Position numbers and translations under genes: made by a program. A model generated the notes under the pieces. That model ran no database searches, was not told the origin of the DNA, and saw only the letters and a list, made by a program, of their open reading frames with translations. This document shows, one piece after another, positions 25,010-33,523 of a stretch of DNA of 64,000 nt. Every line of letters begins with the position of its first letter. Positions within the stretch are counted from its first letter, which is position 1. The DNA is from Lysinibacillus_B sp042920265 (GTDB taxonomy: Bacteria; Bacillota; Bacilli; Bacillales_A; Planococcaceae): positions 310,001 through 374,000 of the forward strand of contig NZ_JBDQZI010000001.1 of assembly GCF_042920265.1 (NCBI RefSeq), in the 5' to 3' direction.

Positions 25010-25264
25010 ATGAAGTGTCCAAATTGTAAAACAGGGGACTTATATATTTACAAAGAAACTACGTGTGTATATCGTATTCCTCTGACAAAAACGAACGCTC
25101 CATTTAAACAAAAATCCTATCATAAACCTACGGGAGAATACGATACGGATAAAGATTATTTGAGGTGTACAGAGTGTCGTTCGCATTTTTTATATGAGTT
25201 AAATGAGAAAGGTTTAGTCGATAAAAATTCAGTAGTAGAGGGTGACTGGACTAACTTTGGTTAA
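25010..25264 (+). CDS. Zinc-ribbon protein, 84 aa
   Basis: MKCPNCKTGDLYIYKETTCV and LRCTECRSHFLYELNEKG give two CxxC knuckles separated by about 45 residues. GAGGTGA precedes the ATG. It is the third small zinc protein in the run and may bind nucleic acid or act as an adaptor. Confidence 0.68.
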   Translation: MKCPNCKTGDLYIYKETTCVYRIPLTKTNAPFKQKSYHKPTGEYDTDKDYLRCTECRSHFLYELNEKGLVDKNSVVEGDWTNFG

Positions 25265-25304
25265 CTGTTCCTACTAAGCATTCCGTCAAAAATAAGGAGC
25301 AACT

Positions 25305-25391
25305 ATGACCAGAAGCAGACGTAAAAAGAAAAGTAAACTCCACGACTTTGTAGATTTTGTATTATCCATAGTTGAAAGTATTTTGCCATAA
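25305..25391 (+). CDS. Basic 28-aa peptide
   Basis: MTRSRRKKKSKLHDFVDFVL then SIVESILP, with AAGGAG five bases before the ATG. A strongly basic head is followed by an amphipathic or membrane-active helix. Too short to classify; the ribosome site is good. Confidence 0.5.
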   Translation: MTRSRRKKKSKLHDFVDFVLSIVESILP

Positions 25392-25472
25392 AAAATAGCC
25401 CAGCATACGCCGAGCCACCTCAAAATCTATCAAACTTATACACGTAACTCCATTATATACGAGGTGGGCGAC

Positions 25473-25652
25473 ATGGGCAAAGAATCAACTCAACAAGCAA
25501 TAACATTAGAAGACGGTGTACACATTGTACAGGGCGGTAAAATTGTAGATGTACTGTTACCGAAAGAATACGGGCAGGACATTATTAATTGGCAACATGG
25601 TTCAGTTTTCGAGGTGAGCGAAAGTAAACGTCGCCGCATTAAAACTAAATAG
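25473..25652 (+). CDS. Hypothetical protein, 59 aa
   Basis: MGKESTQQAITLEDGVHIVQ, then KIVDVLLPKEYGQDIIN and a basic tail SKRRRIKTK. ATG 25473 follows GAGGTG. Probably a small beta-rich early protein; no family recognised. A strong terminator follows. Confidence 0.6.
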   Translation: MGKESTQQAITLEDGVHIVQGGKIVDVLLPKEYGQDIINWQHGSVFEVSESKRRRIKTK

Positions 25653-25670
25653 TCTTTTACGGAAAACACC

Positions 25671-25727
25671 GGAGGACATGAAGCTTAGAGACAAGGGCAG
25701 TCTCTAGCTTTGTGTCCTCTTTTTTTA
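25671..25727 (+). terminator. Long terminator at the end of the early operon
   Basis: GAGGACA (25672-25678) pairs with TGTCCTC (25713-25719), with an inner AGAGAC/GTCTCT stem, followed by a run of T. It separates the early genes from the sigma-like regulator. Confidence 0.93.
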
Positions 25728-25747
25728 TTTTAAAGGGGGCAACGGGC

Positions 25748-26278
25748 ATGTATTTTCCAGATTTAATCGAAGAATATAAGCAGTCATTGAAGGATTTACG
25801 GGAGAGTGGTGGTTGTTTAAGTATGCAGCGTGACTTGATGGAAGCTATTAAGTGGATGGAGACAGGTTATGATCCAGCTGAATATAGAGCAGCTACTCGT
25901 ACAGATGCAATTCCTATTGACCCGTACCATATGCAAACATTTATGGCTTATGTGAATGATGATTTATTAATGCCACAGCATTTTCAATTGGAAAGGGAAC
26001 TGGTGAAAGAAGGAAAGATATTAGAAAATAACTATATTCGTGAAATGGAGCGTGTGGAGAATGTGAAAACAGAAATTAACGTTGCGTTACAAGGACTTAC
26101 AAAAGATGAAAGAGCGGTTTTCATAGCAATTAAAGCCGAAAGAATCCCTTTCAGTAAAGTGGCTCACATGATGGGCATTAGTAAAAGTACGGTGCAGAGT
26201 TACTTGGAGCGAGCCGAGCGTAAAATCAAAAATAATTTAACGAACGGTGTGCAACCAGATTTATTTGATAGGACATAA
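25748..26278 (+). CDS. Xpf-like phage sigma factor / late-gene activator
   Basis: Protein of 176 aa with a sigma-70 region 4-like HTH near the C-terminus: LTKDERAVFIAIKAERIPFS, then KVAHMMGISKSTVQSYLERA. This layout, before the terminase genes, is that of PBSX Xpf, which activates late transcription. ATG 25748 follows AAAGGGGG. Late-promoter control is inferred from position and family; the DNA sequence it reads is not identified. Confidence 0.82.
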   Translation: MYFPDLIEEYKQSLKDLRESGGCLSMQRDLMEAIKWMETGYDPAEYRAATRTDAIPIDPYHMQTFMAYVNDDLLMPQHFQLERELVKEGKILENNYIREMERVENVKTEINVALQGLTKDERAVFIAIKAERIPFSKVAHMMGISKSTVQSYLERAERKIKNNLTNGVQPDLFDRT

Positions 26279-26359
26279 TAGTTTTTGCCGTACGAATACC
26301 CATATTATGAAACGCTCGTTTTTACCATAAAATAAAAAACAACTGAATATAGCTAGTTT

Positions 26360-26563
26360 TTAACTGGAGTGCGGTGATGGACGTAGTACTCTTTTTCTAA
26401 GCTTGTAAAACCGTTTAAATGTATTGAATAGACTTAATGACGTAGCAAATAATAATGGGAAGAGATAAAATATTTTGGGGGCTATTGTTAAAGGTATAGT
26501 ATCGATACCCATTTTATCATATGAAAATGCGGTACCAAAATTAACGCTTTGAATAGCGCTCAT
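26360..26563 (-). CDS. Doubtful 67-aa reverse-strand membrane peptide
   Basis: A frame with one hydrophobic segment (TIAPKIFYLFPLLFATSLSL) and a basic tail (RFYKLRKRVLR). No ribosome site sits at proper distance from its ATG; AGAGG is about 17 nt away in front of a short overlapping frame. It may be a relic or chance. Confidence 0.22.
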   Translation of the reverse strand: MSAIQSVNFGTAFSYDKMGIDTIPLTIAPKIFYLFPLLFATSLSLFNTFKRFYKLRKRVLRPSPHSS

Positions 26564-26645
26564 TATTTTCGTTCATCATCCTCTCGATTGGTAATGCATG
26601 CTATTCAGAGTAATACTTAAAGCAGAAGAAGGGCAAAGGGAAATA

Positions 26646-26674
26646 TTGTAATAAAATGAAATGTAGGTTATTAT
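26646..26674 (+). promoter_or_regulatory. Promoter candidate for the membrane cassette
   Basis: TTGTAA at 26646-26651, a 17-nt spacer, and TATTAT at 26669-26674, 33 nt before the first gene. Confidence 0.5.
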
Positions 26675-26706
26675 TAAAAATAAAAAAATAAGGATGAATT
26701 AAATGT

Positions 26707-27192
26707 ATGAAGGGATGTTTATTTTTAATTAGTAAAACCCTTGTAATGATGATAAGTATTTTTTTAATTACTTTTATACCTACTACTGAAAATGAATTTG
26801 CTATTTTTTGTGCTTCGAGACTAGCTTTAATTTTATTGGTATGTATAGATTACATTGGTGTTTTTATTAATAATGAAGGTGTTGAAAAATTAATTGGAAC
26901 TATAGGTATATTAGTAACGTTTGTTTTAATTTGTTTCGAGTTGTTGTTGGTGGGGAATTTAGTGGTACCAATAGAAAATTATACATATATTAGTGGTAAT
27001 AGTTCTAATTATTTAACGAAATACATACCAAATATTAAAATTGAGTGGTATTTAATGACTGTATTTGGTTCAATAATAGCTATGTTAGGCTTAGAAACTT
27101 TAAATTATAGCGGTAAAACGTTTTATAATTCTTTAAAAAACAAAGCCAATAATATAGAAGATGGGATAGGTGAAGATCATGTTAAACATTAG
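26707..27192 (+). CDS. Unknown polytopic membrane protein (cassette gene 1)
   Basis: Protein of 161 aa with about four membrane segments: residues 3-24, 33-52, 64-88 and 119-136, then a charged cytoplasmic tail KNKANNIEDGIGEDHVKH. It is notably AT-rich compared with flanking phage genes, which suggests separate acquisition. It overlaps gene 2 by 14 nt, so the two are coupled. No family recognised. Position and composition fit a lysogenic-conversion or superinfection-exclusion gene, but that is a guess. Confidence 0.7.
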   Translation: MKGCLFLISKTLVMMISIFLITFIPTTENEFAIFCASRLALILLVCIDYIGVFINNEGVEKLIGTIGILVTFVLICFELLLVGNLVVPIENYTYISGNSSNYLTKYIPNIKIEWYLMTVFGSIIAMLGLETLNYSGKTFYNSLKNKANNIEDGIGEDHVKH

Positions 27193-27676
27193 TCATTTAA
27201 TCACTCTTCTTTTAATATTTTCTTTGTCAGTGTTAGTAGGCGGAATAATAAGAGTTGCCTATAATTCAGATAAAGAAATAAATATGTTCATTAGATTAAA
27301 ATCATTATTTGTATTACAGATAATTTTACCTATAATAACGCCGATTTACTTAAAAAAGAACCGTTATAATGTGATTAATACCATTGAAAATGATAAGCAC
27401 CTTAGCGAAGAACGTAAGGAAAGATTATTAAGTATTTTAAAAGATGATGAACGATTTTATAGAATTGTTCATTATTCACGTTATGGTTATATTCTTCATT
27501 TTAAAACGTTTTTGGATAAGAATATCGAAGGTTTAAATTTATACAGAAGGCAAAACGGAAAAGAGTTGAATGTAGGAGTAAAATTCACTTTTACAGGACT
27601 AACTAATCCATTTGTTATCAATAATCTGATGAAACAACCTGATTTTTTTGAAAATATTTATAAAGAAGGTAATTAA
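27179..27676 (+). CDS. Unknown membrane-anchored protein (cassette gene 2)
   Basis: Protein of 165 aa from ATG 27179. Two N-terminal membrane segments (about 3-26 and 41-60) are followed by a soluble domain of about 100 residues with ERKERLLSILKDDERFYRIV and KFTFTGLTNPFVINNLMKQP. AT-rich like its partner. A strong terminator closes the pair. The membrane hairpin plus cytosolic domain could sense or act on something inside the cell; no catalytic motif is visible. Confidence 0.7.
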   Translation: MLNISHLITLLLIFSLSVLVGGIIRVAYNSDKEINMFIRLKSLFVLQIILPIITPIYLKKNRYNVINTIENDKHLSEERKERLLSILKDDERFYRIVHYSRYGYILHFKTFLDKNIEGLNLYRRQNGKELNVGVKFTFTGLTNPFVINNLMKQPDFFENIYKEGN

Positions 27677-27679
27677 AAG

Positions 27680-27707
27680 TGCCGTACTTAAGTTACGGCA
27701 TTTTTTT
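27680..27707 (+). terminator. Terminator of the membrane cassette
   Basis: TGCCGTA (27680-27686) pairs with TACGGCA (27694-27700), then seven T. Confidence 0.93.
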
Positions 27708-27802
27708 ATTTTTTCAAAACAACTAGCATAATATGATGGTAGCAAAAACGTGTTAAGGAATTACCTTCCGGGCCGAGGTATGATGGAGTGGGAGGTGAGA
27801 AT

Positions 27803-28072
27803 ATGACAAAATATTTAGTAACATGTGTAATTGAAGATGATAACAATATTGGGAAAGAAGTTGTTGCAGATTCACCTAAGGATGCTATTGATAAAGTAGC
27901 CGTGCAATATGGTAGTACAGACTTATTTGTTTTTGAAGATGGATATAAGACGGAGTTTGTTAAAAATTCAAAAATAATTAAGTTTATAGTTGTTGATTTA
28001 GATGAAAAAGAAAAAATTGACAATGAAAATGCAACAGCGATGGCAGATTTATTTGATTCATTAAATAGGTAA
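27803..28072 (+). CDS. Hypothetical protein, 89 aa
   Basis: Small acidic protein: TKYLVTCVIEDDNNIGKEVV, SPKDAIDKVAVQYG, and an acidic C-terminus. ATG 27803 follows GGAGGTGAGA. It resembles small phage proteins with a single alpha-beta fold, but I cannot name a family. A hairpin terminator follows it. Confidence 0.65.
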   Translation: MTKYLVTCVIEDDNNIGKEVVADSPKDAIDKVAVQYGSTDLFVFEDGYKTEFVKNSKIIKFIVVDLDEKEKIDNENATAMADLFDSLNR

Positions 28073-28075
28073 AGT

Positions 28076-28106
28076 AAAGAGGAGGTCTTGATGCCTCCTC
28101 TTTATT
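28076..28106 (+). terminator. Terminator before the terminase genes
   Basis: AAAGAGGAGG (28076-28085) pairs perfectly with CCTCCTCTTT (28094-28103). The T tail is short. Confidence 0.75.
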
Positions 28107-28142
28107 AATTTAAAAAGCAAATAGCATAATGGGGTGATGCCA

Positions 28143-28595
28143 TTGATTGAACGTAAATTAACAATTAAACAACAAGCGTTTGCGGATGCGTATATTGAGC
28201 TAGGGAACGCTACACAAGCTTATTTGAAGGCTTATCCTAATGTTAAAAAAGAAACAACAGCTAAAGCGAATGCGAGTAGATTGCTAACAAATGCTAACGT
28301 TTCCGCTTATATAGTCGAACGTATGGAAGAATTGAAGTCTGAACGTGTAGCGGACCAGCAGGAAATTTTGGAGCTACTAACGTCAGTATTACGTGGTGAG
28401 GCACAATCAGCGGTATTGCGCGGCATTGGGGAAGGTGCTCAAACGATTGATGAAGAAATGCCACCTACGACTGCTGAGCGTATTAAGGCTGCTGAGCTTC
28501 TGGGCAAGCGATACGCAATGTGGACGGATAAACAGGAAATCAGCGGCACGGTTACACCGATATTCGTTGATGATATAAGCGGTGAGAAAAAATGA
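28143..28595 (+). CDS. terS: Terminase small subunit
   Basis: DNA-recognition subunit of the packaging motor (150 aa). The N-terminal HTH is typical: KLTIKQQAFADAYIELGNAT, QAYLKAYPNVKKE, then ANASRLLTNANVSAYIVERM. The TTG at 28143 lies eight bases after GGGG of GGGGTGAT; GTG 28134 and ATG 28137 are in frame but overlap that site. It overlaps the large subunit by 4 nt. Confidence 0.88.
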   Translation: MIERKLTIKQQAFADAYIELGNATQAYLKAYPNVKKETTAKANASRLLTNANVSAYIVERMEELKSERVADQQEILELLTSVLRGEAQSAVLRGIGEGAQTIDEEMPPTTAERIKAAELLGKRYAMWTDKQEISGTVTPIFVDDISGEKK

Positions 28596-29857
28596 CGACA
28601 AAAAAGTTATCTGAACTCATTCCGAAAGCTTTCCATCCCCTATGGCATGCCGCGCTTGCGAAGGATATTTTACATGTTGTTTGCAAGGGTGGTCGTGGTA
28701 GCGGTAAGTCATCGAATATAGCGCATATATTTGTGCAGCTACTCATGCGTTATCCAGTCAATGCTGTGGGGATTCGTAAGGTTGATAACACAATTGAAGC
28801 ATCGATTTTCGAGCAAATTAAGTGGGCTATTCATGAGCAAGGGGTAGCGCATTTATTTAAGATTAATAAGAGTCCGATGCGTGTAACATATATGCCGCGC
28901 GGTAACTATATGATTTTCAGAGGCGCACAGGATCCTGCACGTATCAAATCTTTGAAAAGTGCTGAATTCCCATTTGCATTATGCTGGGTAGAGGAAATGG
29001 CTGAATTTAAAAATGAAGATGAAATTACGACCATCACTAACTCGCTGTTGCGCGGCGAGCTGGATGATGGCCTTTTTTATAAGTTTTTCTATTCATATAA
29101 TCCACCGAAAAGAAAGCAATCCTGGGTGAATAAAAAGTATGAGAGCTCGTTCCAACCAGATAATACCGTGGTACATCATTCTACGTATCATGACAATCCG
29201 TATATTTCAAAGCAATTTATTGAAGAGGCAGAAGCTGCAAAAGCACGAAATCCATTACGTTATCGCTGGGAGTATGGTGGCGAAGCGATTGGCTCAGGTG
29301 TTGTACCATTCGATAATTTAGTTGTTCAGAAGGGCTGCATTACCGATGAGATGGTAGCTTCATTCGATAACATTCGTAACGCGGTTGACTTTGGTTATGC
29401 TACGGATCCATTAGCGTTTGTGCGCTGGCATTATGATAAAAAGAAAAATGCTATCTATGCCATTGATCAAGTATACGGTGTGAAGATTAGTAACCGCGCG
29501 CTAGCGAAAAAGTTAAAGGAGCGCGGTTATCAAAATGACCGCATTGCGGCAGATAGCGCGGAGCCGAAGTCCATTGCGGAGCTTCGTGATGAGTTGGGCA
29601 TTCCACGTATTTACGGTGTGAAAAAAGGCCCTGATAGCGTTGAATATGGTGAGGAATGGCTAGATGATTTAGATGCTATTTACATTGACCCATTACGCAC
29701 ACCAGATATAGCTAAAGAATTTGAAAATATTGATTATCAAACAGATAAAGATGGCAATCCATTGCCGCGCTTAGAGGACAAGGACAATCATACGATTGAT
29801 GCAACACGTTATGCATTTGAAGGTGATATGCGTCCATCTACATTCAGTTTTGATTAA
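28592..29857 (+). CDS. terL: Terminase large subunit (PBSX type)
   Basis: ATPase-nuclease of 421 aa that cuts and packages phage DNA. Walker A is GGRGSGKS at residues 33-40, Walker B LCWVEEMAEF near 130, and the C-terminal nuclease begins AVDFGYATDPLAFVRW with further acidic residues in AADSAEPKS and DNHTIDATRYA. The family usually packages by headful from a pac site. It is adjacent to the portal. Confidence 0.95.
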   Translation: MTTKKLSELIPKAFHPLWHAALAKDILHVVCKGGRGSGKSSNIAHIFVQLLMRYPVNAVGIRKVDNTIEASIFEQIKWAIHEQGVAHLFKINKSPMRVTYMPRGNYMIFRGAQDPARIKSLKSAEFPFALCWVEEMAEFKNEDEITTITNSLLRGELDDGLFYKFFYSYNPPKRKQSWVNKKYESSFQPDNTVVHHSTYHDNPYISKQFIEEAEAAKARNPLRYRWEYGGEAIGSGVVPFDNLVVQKGCITDEMVASFDNIRNAVDFGYATDPLAFVRWHYDKKKNAIYAIDQVYGVKISNRALAKKLKERGYQNDRIAADSAEPKSIAELRDELGIPRIYGVKKGPDSVEYGEEWLDDLDAIYIDPLRTPDIAKEFENIDYQTDKDGNPLPRLEDKDNHTIDATRYAFEGDMRPSTFSFD

Positions 29858-29874
29858 GAAAGGTGTGAACATGC

Positions 29875-31389
29875 ATGACAGGTTATTTCCCGTTTCAGGG
29901 CAATACGACAGAGACAGATAAGTTAAATCAATTAATATCCCAGCACACGCCAATGGCTACGGATGATTTGAAAGCACTTGAGCGCGCGGTTTTACGATTT
30001 TTAAAATCAGATGAGCGTAAATGGATGTTACTGGGTGAGGCTTACTATGAGGGTGAGCATGATATTTTGAAGCGTGAGCGTACAGTTATCGGACCGAATG
30101 GCATGCAAGTGCAAGCCGAGCATTTACCGAATAACCGCCGCGTCGATAATCAATATGCGATGTTAGTAGACCAAAAGGTGAACTATTTACTCGCCAAACC
30201 ATTGACGGTAGAAACGCAAAACGAGCAATATCATGCCGCGCTCAAGCAGGTGCTAAACAAGCGTTTTCATCGTTTATTGCGTAATGTAGGTGAAGCTTCG
30301 TTAAATCAAGGGCTTGCTTGGCTGCATCCCTATTATGATGAGAAAGGCCAGCTCGCGTTTAAGCGGTTCCCTGCGCATGAGATTCTACCTTTTTGGGAGG
30401 ATGGCGATAAGACTAGTGTGAAGTCGGCTATGCGTATTTACAATATTGTCGAGCCGCAGGGAACGAAAGAAAAGATTGTGACCAAGGTAGAGCATTATCA
30501 GCTAGACGGTATCGATCATTACGAATGGGTAAATAATGCGCTTATTCCAGCAGAGGCTCGTTCGTATTATTTAACATTGGAGTCCTATGCCGGTGAAGAG
30601 CTACAGGTGGATTATTTGAATTGGGAGCGTCTGCCGCTCATTCCTTTCAAATACAATCACAAAGTTATCCCATTAATTAAGCGCGTGAAAAACCTTCAGG
30701 ACGCATACAATAAAATTCTTTCAAATTTCGAGAACCATATGGACGAGGACACGCATAATACCATTATCGTACTAGAAAATTATGATGGGCAAAACTTAGG
30801 TGAGTTCCGTCATAATCTTGCAAAATTTGGCGCGGTAAAAGTACGTTCAGATGAGGGTAGCCGCGGTGATGTCCGTACACTTGAAATTACCGTAAACAAA
30901 GATAATTATGAGTCCATTTTGAAATTGTTCAAGCGGGCTATTATTGAAAATGGCAAAGGTGTAGATATGAAGGACGAGCGCATGGGCGGCAACATGAATC
31001 AGATGAATATTCAATCAATGTATTTGGATATTGATTTAGACGCTAATGCAATCGAAACGGAATATCAAGCCGCATTTGAGGACTTGTTATGGTTCGTCAA
31101 TCAGGATTTTGCTAATAAGGGACTAGGTGACTTTGAAGGTGAGCAAGTAGATATCATCTTTAATCGTGATGTATTAATCAATGAAACAGAGGTTATTGAG
31201 GGCTTAGATAAATCAACGTATTTATCTGAGGAAACACGCATTGCCCAGCACCCGTATGTGAAGGATGTACAGTTGGAACTTAAGCGCAAAAAGCAGGAAG
31301 AACAGGCCGCGCTTAACATGCATGACAATTACGATGATACATTTAAGCAAAAGCAGCAGGGAAAAGATGGTGATGAAGATGGTGAATAA
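29875..31389 (+). CDS. Portal protein (SPP1 gp6-like)
   Basis: Subunit (504 aa) of the dodecameric ring through which DNA enters the head. It shows the family pattern: YYEGEHDILKRERTVIGPNG, NRRVDNQYAMLVDQKVNYLL, and EDTHNTIIVLENYDGQNLGE. A C-terminal charged tail has KQKQQGKDGDEDGE. ATG 29875 follows GAAAGGTG; an earlier ATG 29871 is out of frame. Confidence 0.92.
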   Translation: MTGYFPFQGNTTETDKLNQLISQHTPMATDDLKALERAVLRFLKSDERKWMLLGEAYYEGEHDILKRERTVIGPNGMQVQAEHLPNNRRVDNQYAMLVDQKVNYLLAKPLTVETQNEQYHAALKQVLNKRFHRLLRNVGEASLNQGLAWLHPYYDEKGQLAFKRFPAHEILPFWEDGDKTSVKSAMRIYNIVEPQGTKEKIVTKVEHYQLDGIDHYEWVNNALIPAEARSYYLTLESYAGEELQVDYLNWERLPLIPFKYNHKVIPLIKRVKNLQDAYNKILSNFENHMDEDTHNTIIVLENYDGQNLGEFRHNLAKFGAVKVRSDEGSRGDVRTLEITVNKDNYESILKLFKRAIIENGKGVDMKDERMGGNMNQMNIQSMYLDIDLDANAIETEYQAAFEDLLWFVNQDFANKGLGDFEGEQVDIIFNRDVLINETEVIEGLDKSTYLSEETRIAQHPYVKDVQLELKRKKQEEQAALNMHDNYDDTFKQKQQGKDGDEDGE

Positions 31390-31510
31390 TATTTGTGAAT
31401 ATTGTAAGAAGCCATATGTCATTAATGAATCCCGAGCAAAGGATGCCGCGCGGTTTTGTGAAGAAATTTGTGAGGTCATGAATGAAATAGAGGATGAGTT
31501 CAATGACTAA
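31373..31510 (+). CDS. Zinc-finger mini-protein between portal and head genes
   Basis: About 45 aa, MKMVNNICEYCKKPYVINES, with a later FCEEIC. It overlaps the portal end by 17 nt and the next start by 8 nt. The CEYC and C-x3-C pairs suggest zinc binding. An alternative ATG lies at 31379. Confidence 0.55.
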   Translation: MKMVNNICEYCKKPYVINESRAKDAARFCEEICEVMNEIEDEFND

Positions 31511-32558
31511 GGAGAAAGGGACAAAGCAGCCGCGCAATTATTGGCGCAAACGATTTGAGCTATTAGAAGATGCCCAGCACCGCCGTTCCGTTTTTTATTA
31601 TGCTGAACTTGAGAAGATATACATTAAAACGATGGCTGAGCTTGAGAAGGATATTCTAAAGTGGTATGCGCGGTTCGCTGACAATAACGAAATTACACTA
31701 GATAAGGCTAAACGTTTGTTGAAATCTGACGAGCTGCGCGAGTTTCGTTGGACAGTAGAAGAATACATTGATTATGGCCAAAAGAACGCGATGAATCAGC
31801 AGTGGATGAAACAGCTTGAAAATGCTTCCGCGCGGGTTCATATTAGCCGATTAGAGTCCCTACAGATACAAATACAGCAGCACATTGAAAAGTTGTATGA
31901 CGGGCATATTAAAGGCTTTGAGCGGTTCATGAAAGAGAGTTATCAGTCCCAATACTATCATACAGCTTTTGAAGTGCAGCGTGCTTTTGGTGTTGGTTTT
32001 ACGTTACAGAAGCTCGATGAAAGGCTGTTAACGCAAGTGATTAGTAAGCCTTGGACAGCAGATAACCTGACTTTCAGCTCCAAACTTTGGCGTGATCGTG
32101 GCTTGCTAATTGACACGTTACACAAGGAGCTAGGACAATCTGTTGCGCGCGGCATAGGACCAGAAAAGATTGTGAGTGCGGTGCATCAAAAGCTTGGCTC
32201 GACCGCTTCTAAAAATCAAGTGCGCCGTTTGGTCATGACGGAATCCTCCTTCTTTAGTGCTGCCGCGCAAAAGGCCGCATTTGGAGAGCTCAATGTTGAG
32301 CAGTACGAAATTATTGCCACATTGGACAGCAAGACCAGTGACATATGCCAATCTATGGACGGGAAAGTATTCAAAATGAGCGATTTTGAGCCAGGCATTA
32401 CAGCGAATCCGTTTCACCCTTATTGCCGGACGACGACCGCGCCATACTTTGATGACGATGATTACAGTCAGCGCGCGGCCAGAGATCATAACGGCAAAAT
32501 TTATTATATTGATAGCAAAATTAAATATCCAGAATGGTATGAGCGTTTTGTTGCGTAA
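31503..32558 (+). CDS. Minor head protein (SPP1 gp7 / Mu gpF-like)
   Basis: Head morphogenesis protein of 351 aa. The diagnostic C-terminal motif is present: SDICQSMDGKVFKMSDFEPG and NPFHPYCRTTTAPYF. The N-terminal two-thirds is helical. ATG 31503 sits nine to ten bases after GAGG; ATG 31494 is in frame but too close. It joins the portal complex in related phages. Confidence 0.9.
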   Translation: MTKEKGTKQPRNYWRKRFELLEDAQHRRSVFYYAELEKIYIKTMAELEKDILKWYARFADNNEITLDKAKRLLKSDELREFRWTVEEYIDYGQKNAMNQQWMKQLENASARVHISRLESLQIQIQQHIEKLYDGHIKGFERFMKESYQSQYYHTAFEVQRAFGVGFTLQKLDERLLTQVISKPWTADNLTFSSKLWRDRGLLIDTLHKELGQSVARGIGPEKIVSAVHQKLGSTASKNQVRRLVMTESSFFSAAAQKAAFGELNVEQYEIIATLDSKTSDICQSMDGKVFKMSDFEPGITANPFHPYCRTTTAPYFDDDDYSQRAARDHNGKIYYIDSKIKYPEWYERFVA

Positions 32559-32575
32559 GTAGAATATGGTATAAT

Positions 32576-32752
32576 ATGGATTATCTAGTACATGTACGGA
32601 ATCTTAAAGCGTTAAAGGTAAAAGATGTTACAGGAATGGACGTAAGGGATGAGGTTTACTATCTTTATAATGAAAGTGGAGAAGTCTTACTTACGGTTCC
32701 AACAGAAAAGGTTATAGTTATCGCAAGTACAGCGATAGCAGACGTAAAATAG
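32576..32752 (+). CDS. Small phage protein, 58 aa
   Basis: MDYLVHVRNLKALKVKDVTG, then YYLYNESGEVLLTVPTEKVI. It is compact and beta-rich. There is no clear ribosome site, and TATAAT overlaps the start region (32570-32575), so it could be expressed from its own promoter with a very short leader. It is followed by a terminator. The 32559-32911 interval holds nothing else. Confidence 0.5.
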   Translation: MDYLVHVRNLKALKVKDVTGMDVRDEVYYLYNESGEVLLTVPTEKVIVIASTAIADVK

Positions 32753-32755
32753 TTG

Positions 32756-32797
32756 AAAAAGTCACTCATTGATTTGAGTGGCTTTTTCTTTTTGCCA
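32756..32797 (+). terminator. Terminator before the scaffold gene
   Basis: AAAAAGTCACTCA pairs with TGAGTGGCTTTTT around a 5-nt loop, then TCTTTTT. The A/T-rich flanks could let it act on both strands. Confidence 0.85.
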
Positions 32798-32911
32798 TAC
32801 GATTGCCTTATATATGAAATACTTTCCGCCAAAAGCTCAAACAGGCGTAAAAAGCGAATGGAGCAAACATTCAATCGTGCCGTTGCACGTTAAAGTCGAA
32901 GGAGGATGCAC

Positions 32912-33499
32912 ATGTTAACGAAAGAAATTTTATTATCGATGGGCTATACAGAGGAACAAGCTCAGCAGCTGTTAGAGGCACAAGGTGTTGTTATTCCAAA
33001 GACACGCTTTGATGAGGTAAACAATGCAAAAAAGGCACTTGAAAAGCAAATTGAAACGCATGATGCACAGTTAAAGGATTTGCAGGACAAGGCGAAAGGT
33101 CATGAAACATTGCAAGCCGAAATTACAAAGCTCCAGGAAGCCCAGCAACAAGCTAAGGAGCAATATGAACAGCAGTTACAGGAAGAGCGTTTAAGCGCGG
33201 CTGTTAAATTATCTTTAGCTGGTAAGGTACAAGATGTTGATATTGTAGCAGGCTTGCTAGACAAAGCGAAAATTGAATTAGATGACAAGGGCGCTATTAA
33301 AGGTGGTCTTGACGATCAGTTAACGACTTTGAAAGAATCGAAGTCGTTTTTATTTGTGCCTGAAAAGGAAACACAGCAGCAACAAACAAATTTAAGAGGT
33401 TTTGTTCCTCCTGCCGGTGACGGTGGTGCAGGGCAACCGAACGCACAGCCAAAGTCCCTAGGTGATGCTGTAGCCGCTTTTTTCAGCAAGGGCGAATAA
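32912..33499 (+). CDS. Scaffolding protein (phage GP20-like)
   Basis: Protein of 195 aa with the layout of phage minor structural protein GP20: a short N-terminal domain (LTKEILLSMGYTEEQAQQLL), a long coiled coil (about 30-100, Gln/Glu/Lys-rich) and a C-terminal part ending AVAAFFSKGE. It would template capsid assembly and then leave. ATG 32912 lies six bases after GGAGG. It directly precedes the capsid gene. Confidence 0.87.
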   Translation: MLTKEILLSMGYTEEQAQQLLEAQGVVIPKTRFDEVNNAKKALEKQIETHDAQLKDLQDKAKGHETLQAEITKLQEAQQQAKEQYEQQLQEERLSAAVKLSLAGKVQDVDIVAGLLDKAKIELDDKGAIKGGLDDQLTTLKESKSFLFVPEKETQQQQTNLRGFVPPAGDGGAGQPNAQPKSLGDAVAAFFSKGE

Positions 33500-33523
33500 A
33501 CTTAAGGAAGAAGGTAATTTCAC

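Larger units (their letters stand above)
26279..26706. other. 428-nt gap around the start of the accessory cassette
   Basis: AT-rich stretch between the sigma-like gene and the two membrane genes. It contains a doubtful reverse-strand frame (26360-26563) and a promoter candidate for the downstream pair at 26646-26674. Nothing else is recognisable. Confidence 0.6.

Noticed and set aside
32130..32489. 119-codon reverse frame inside the minor head gene
   Set aside because: Shadow of the gpF-like C-terminus; no ribosome site and no protein-like pattern.
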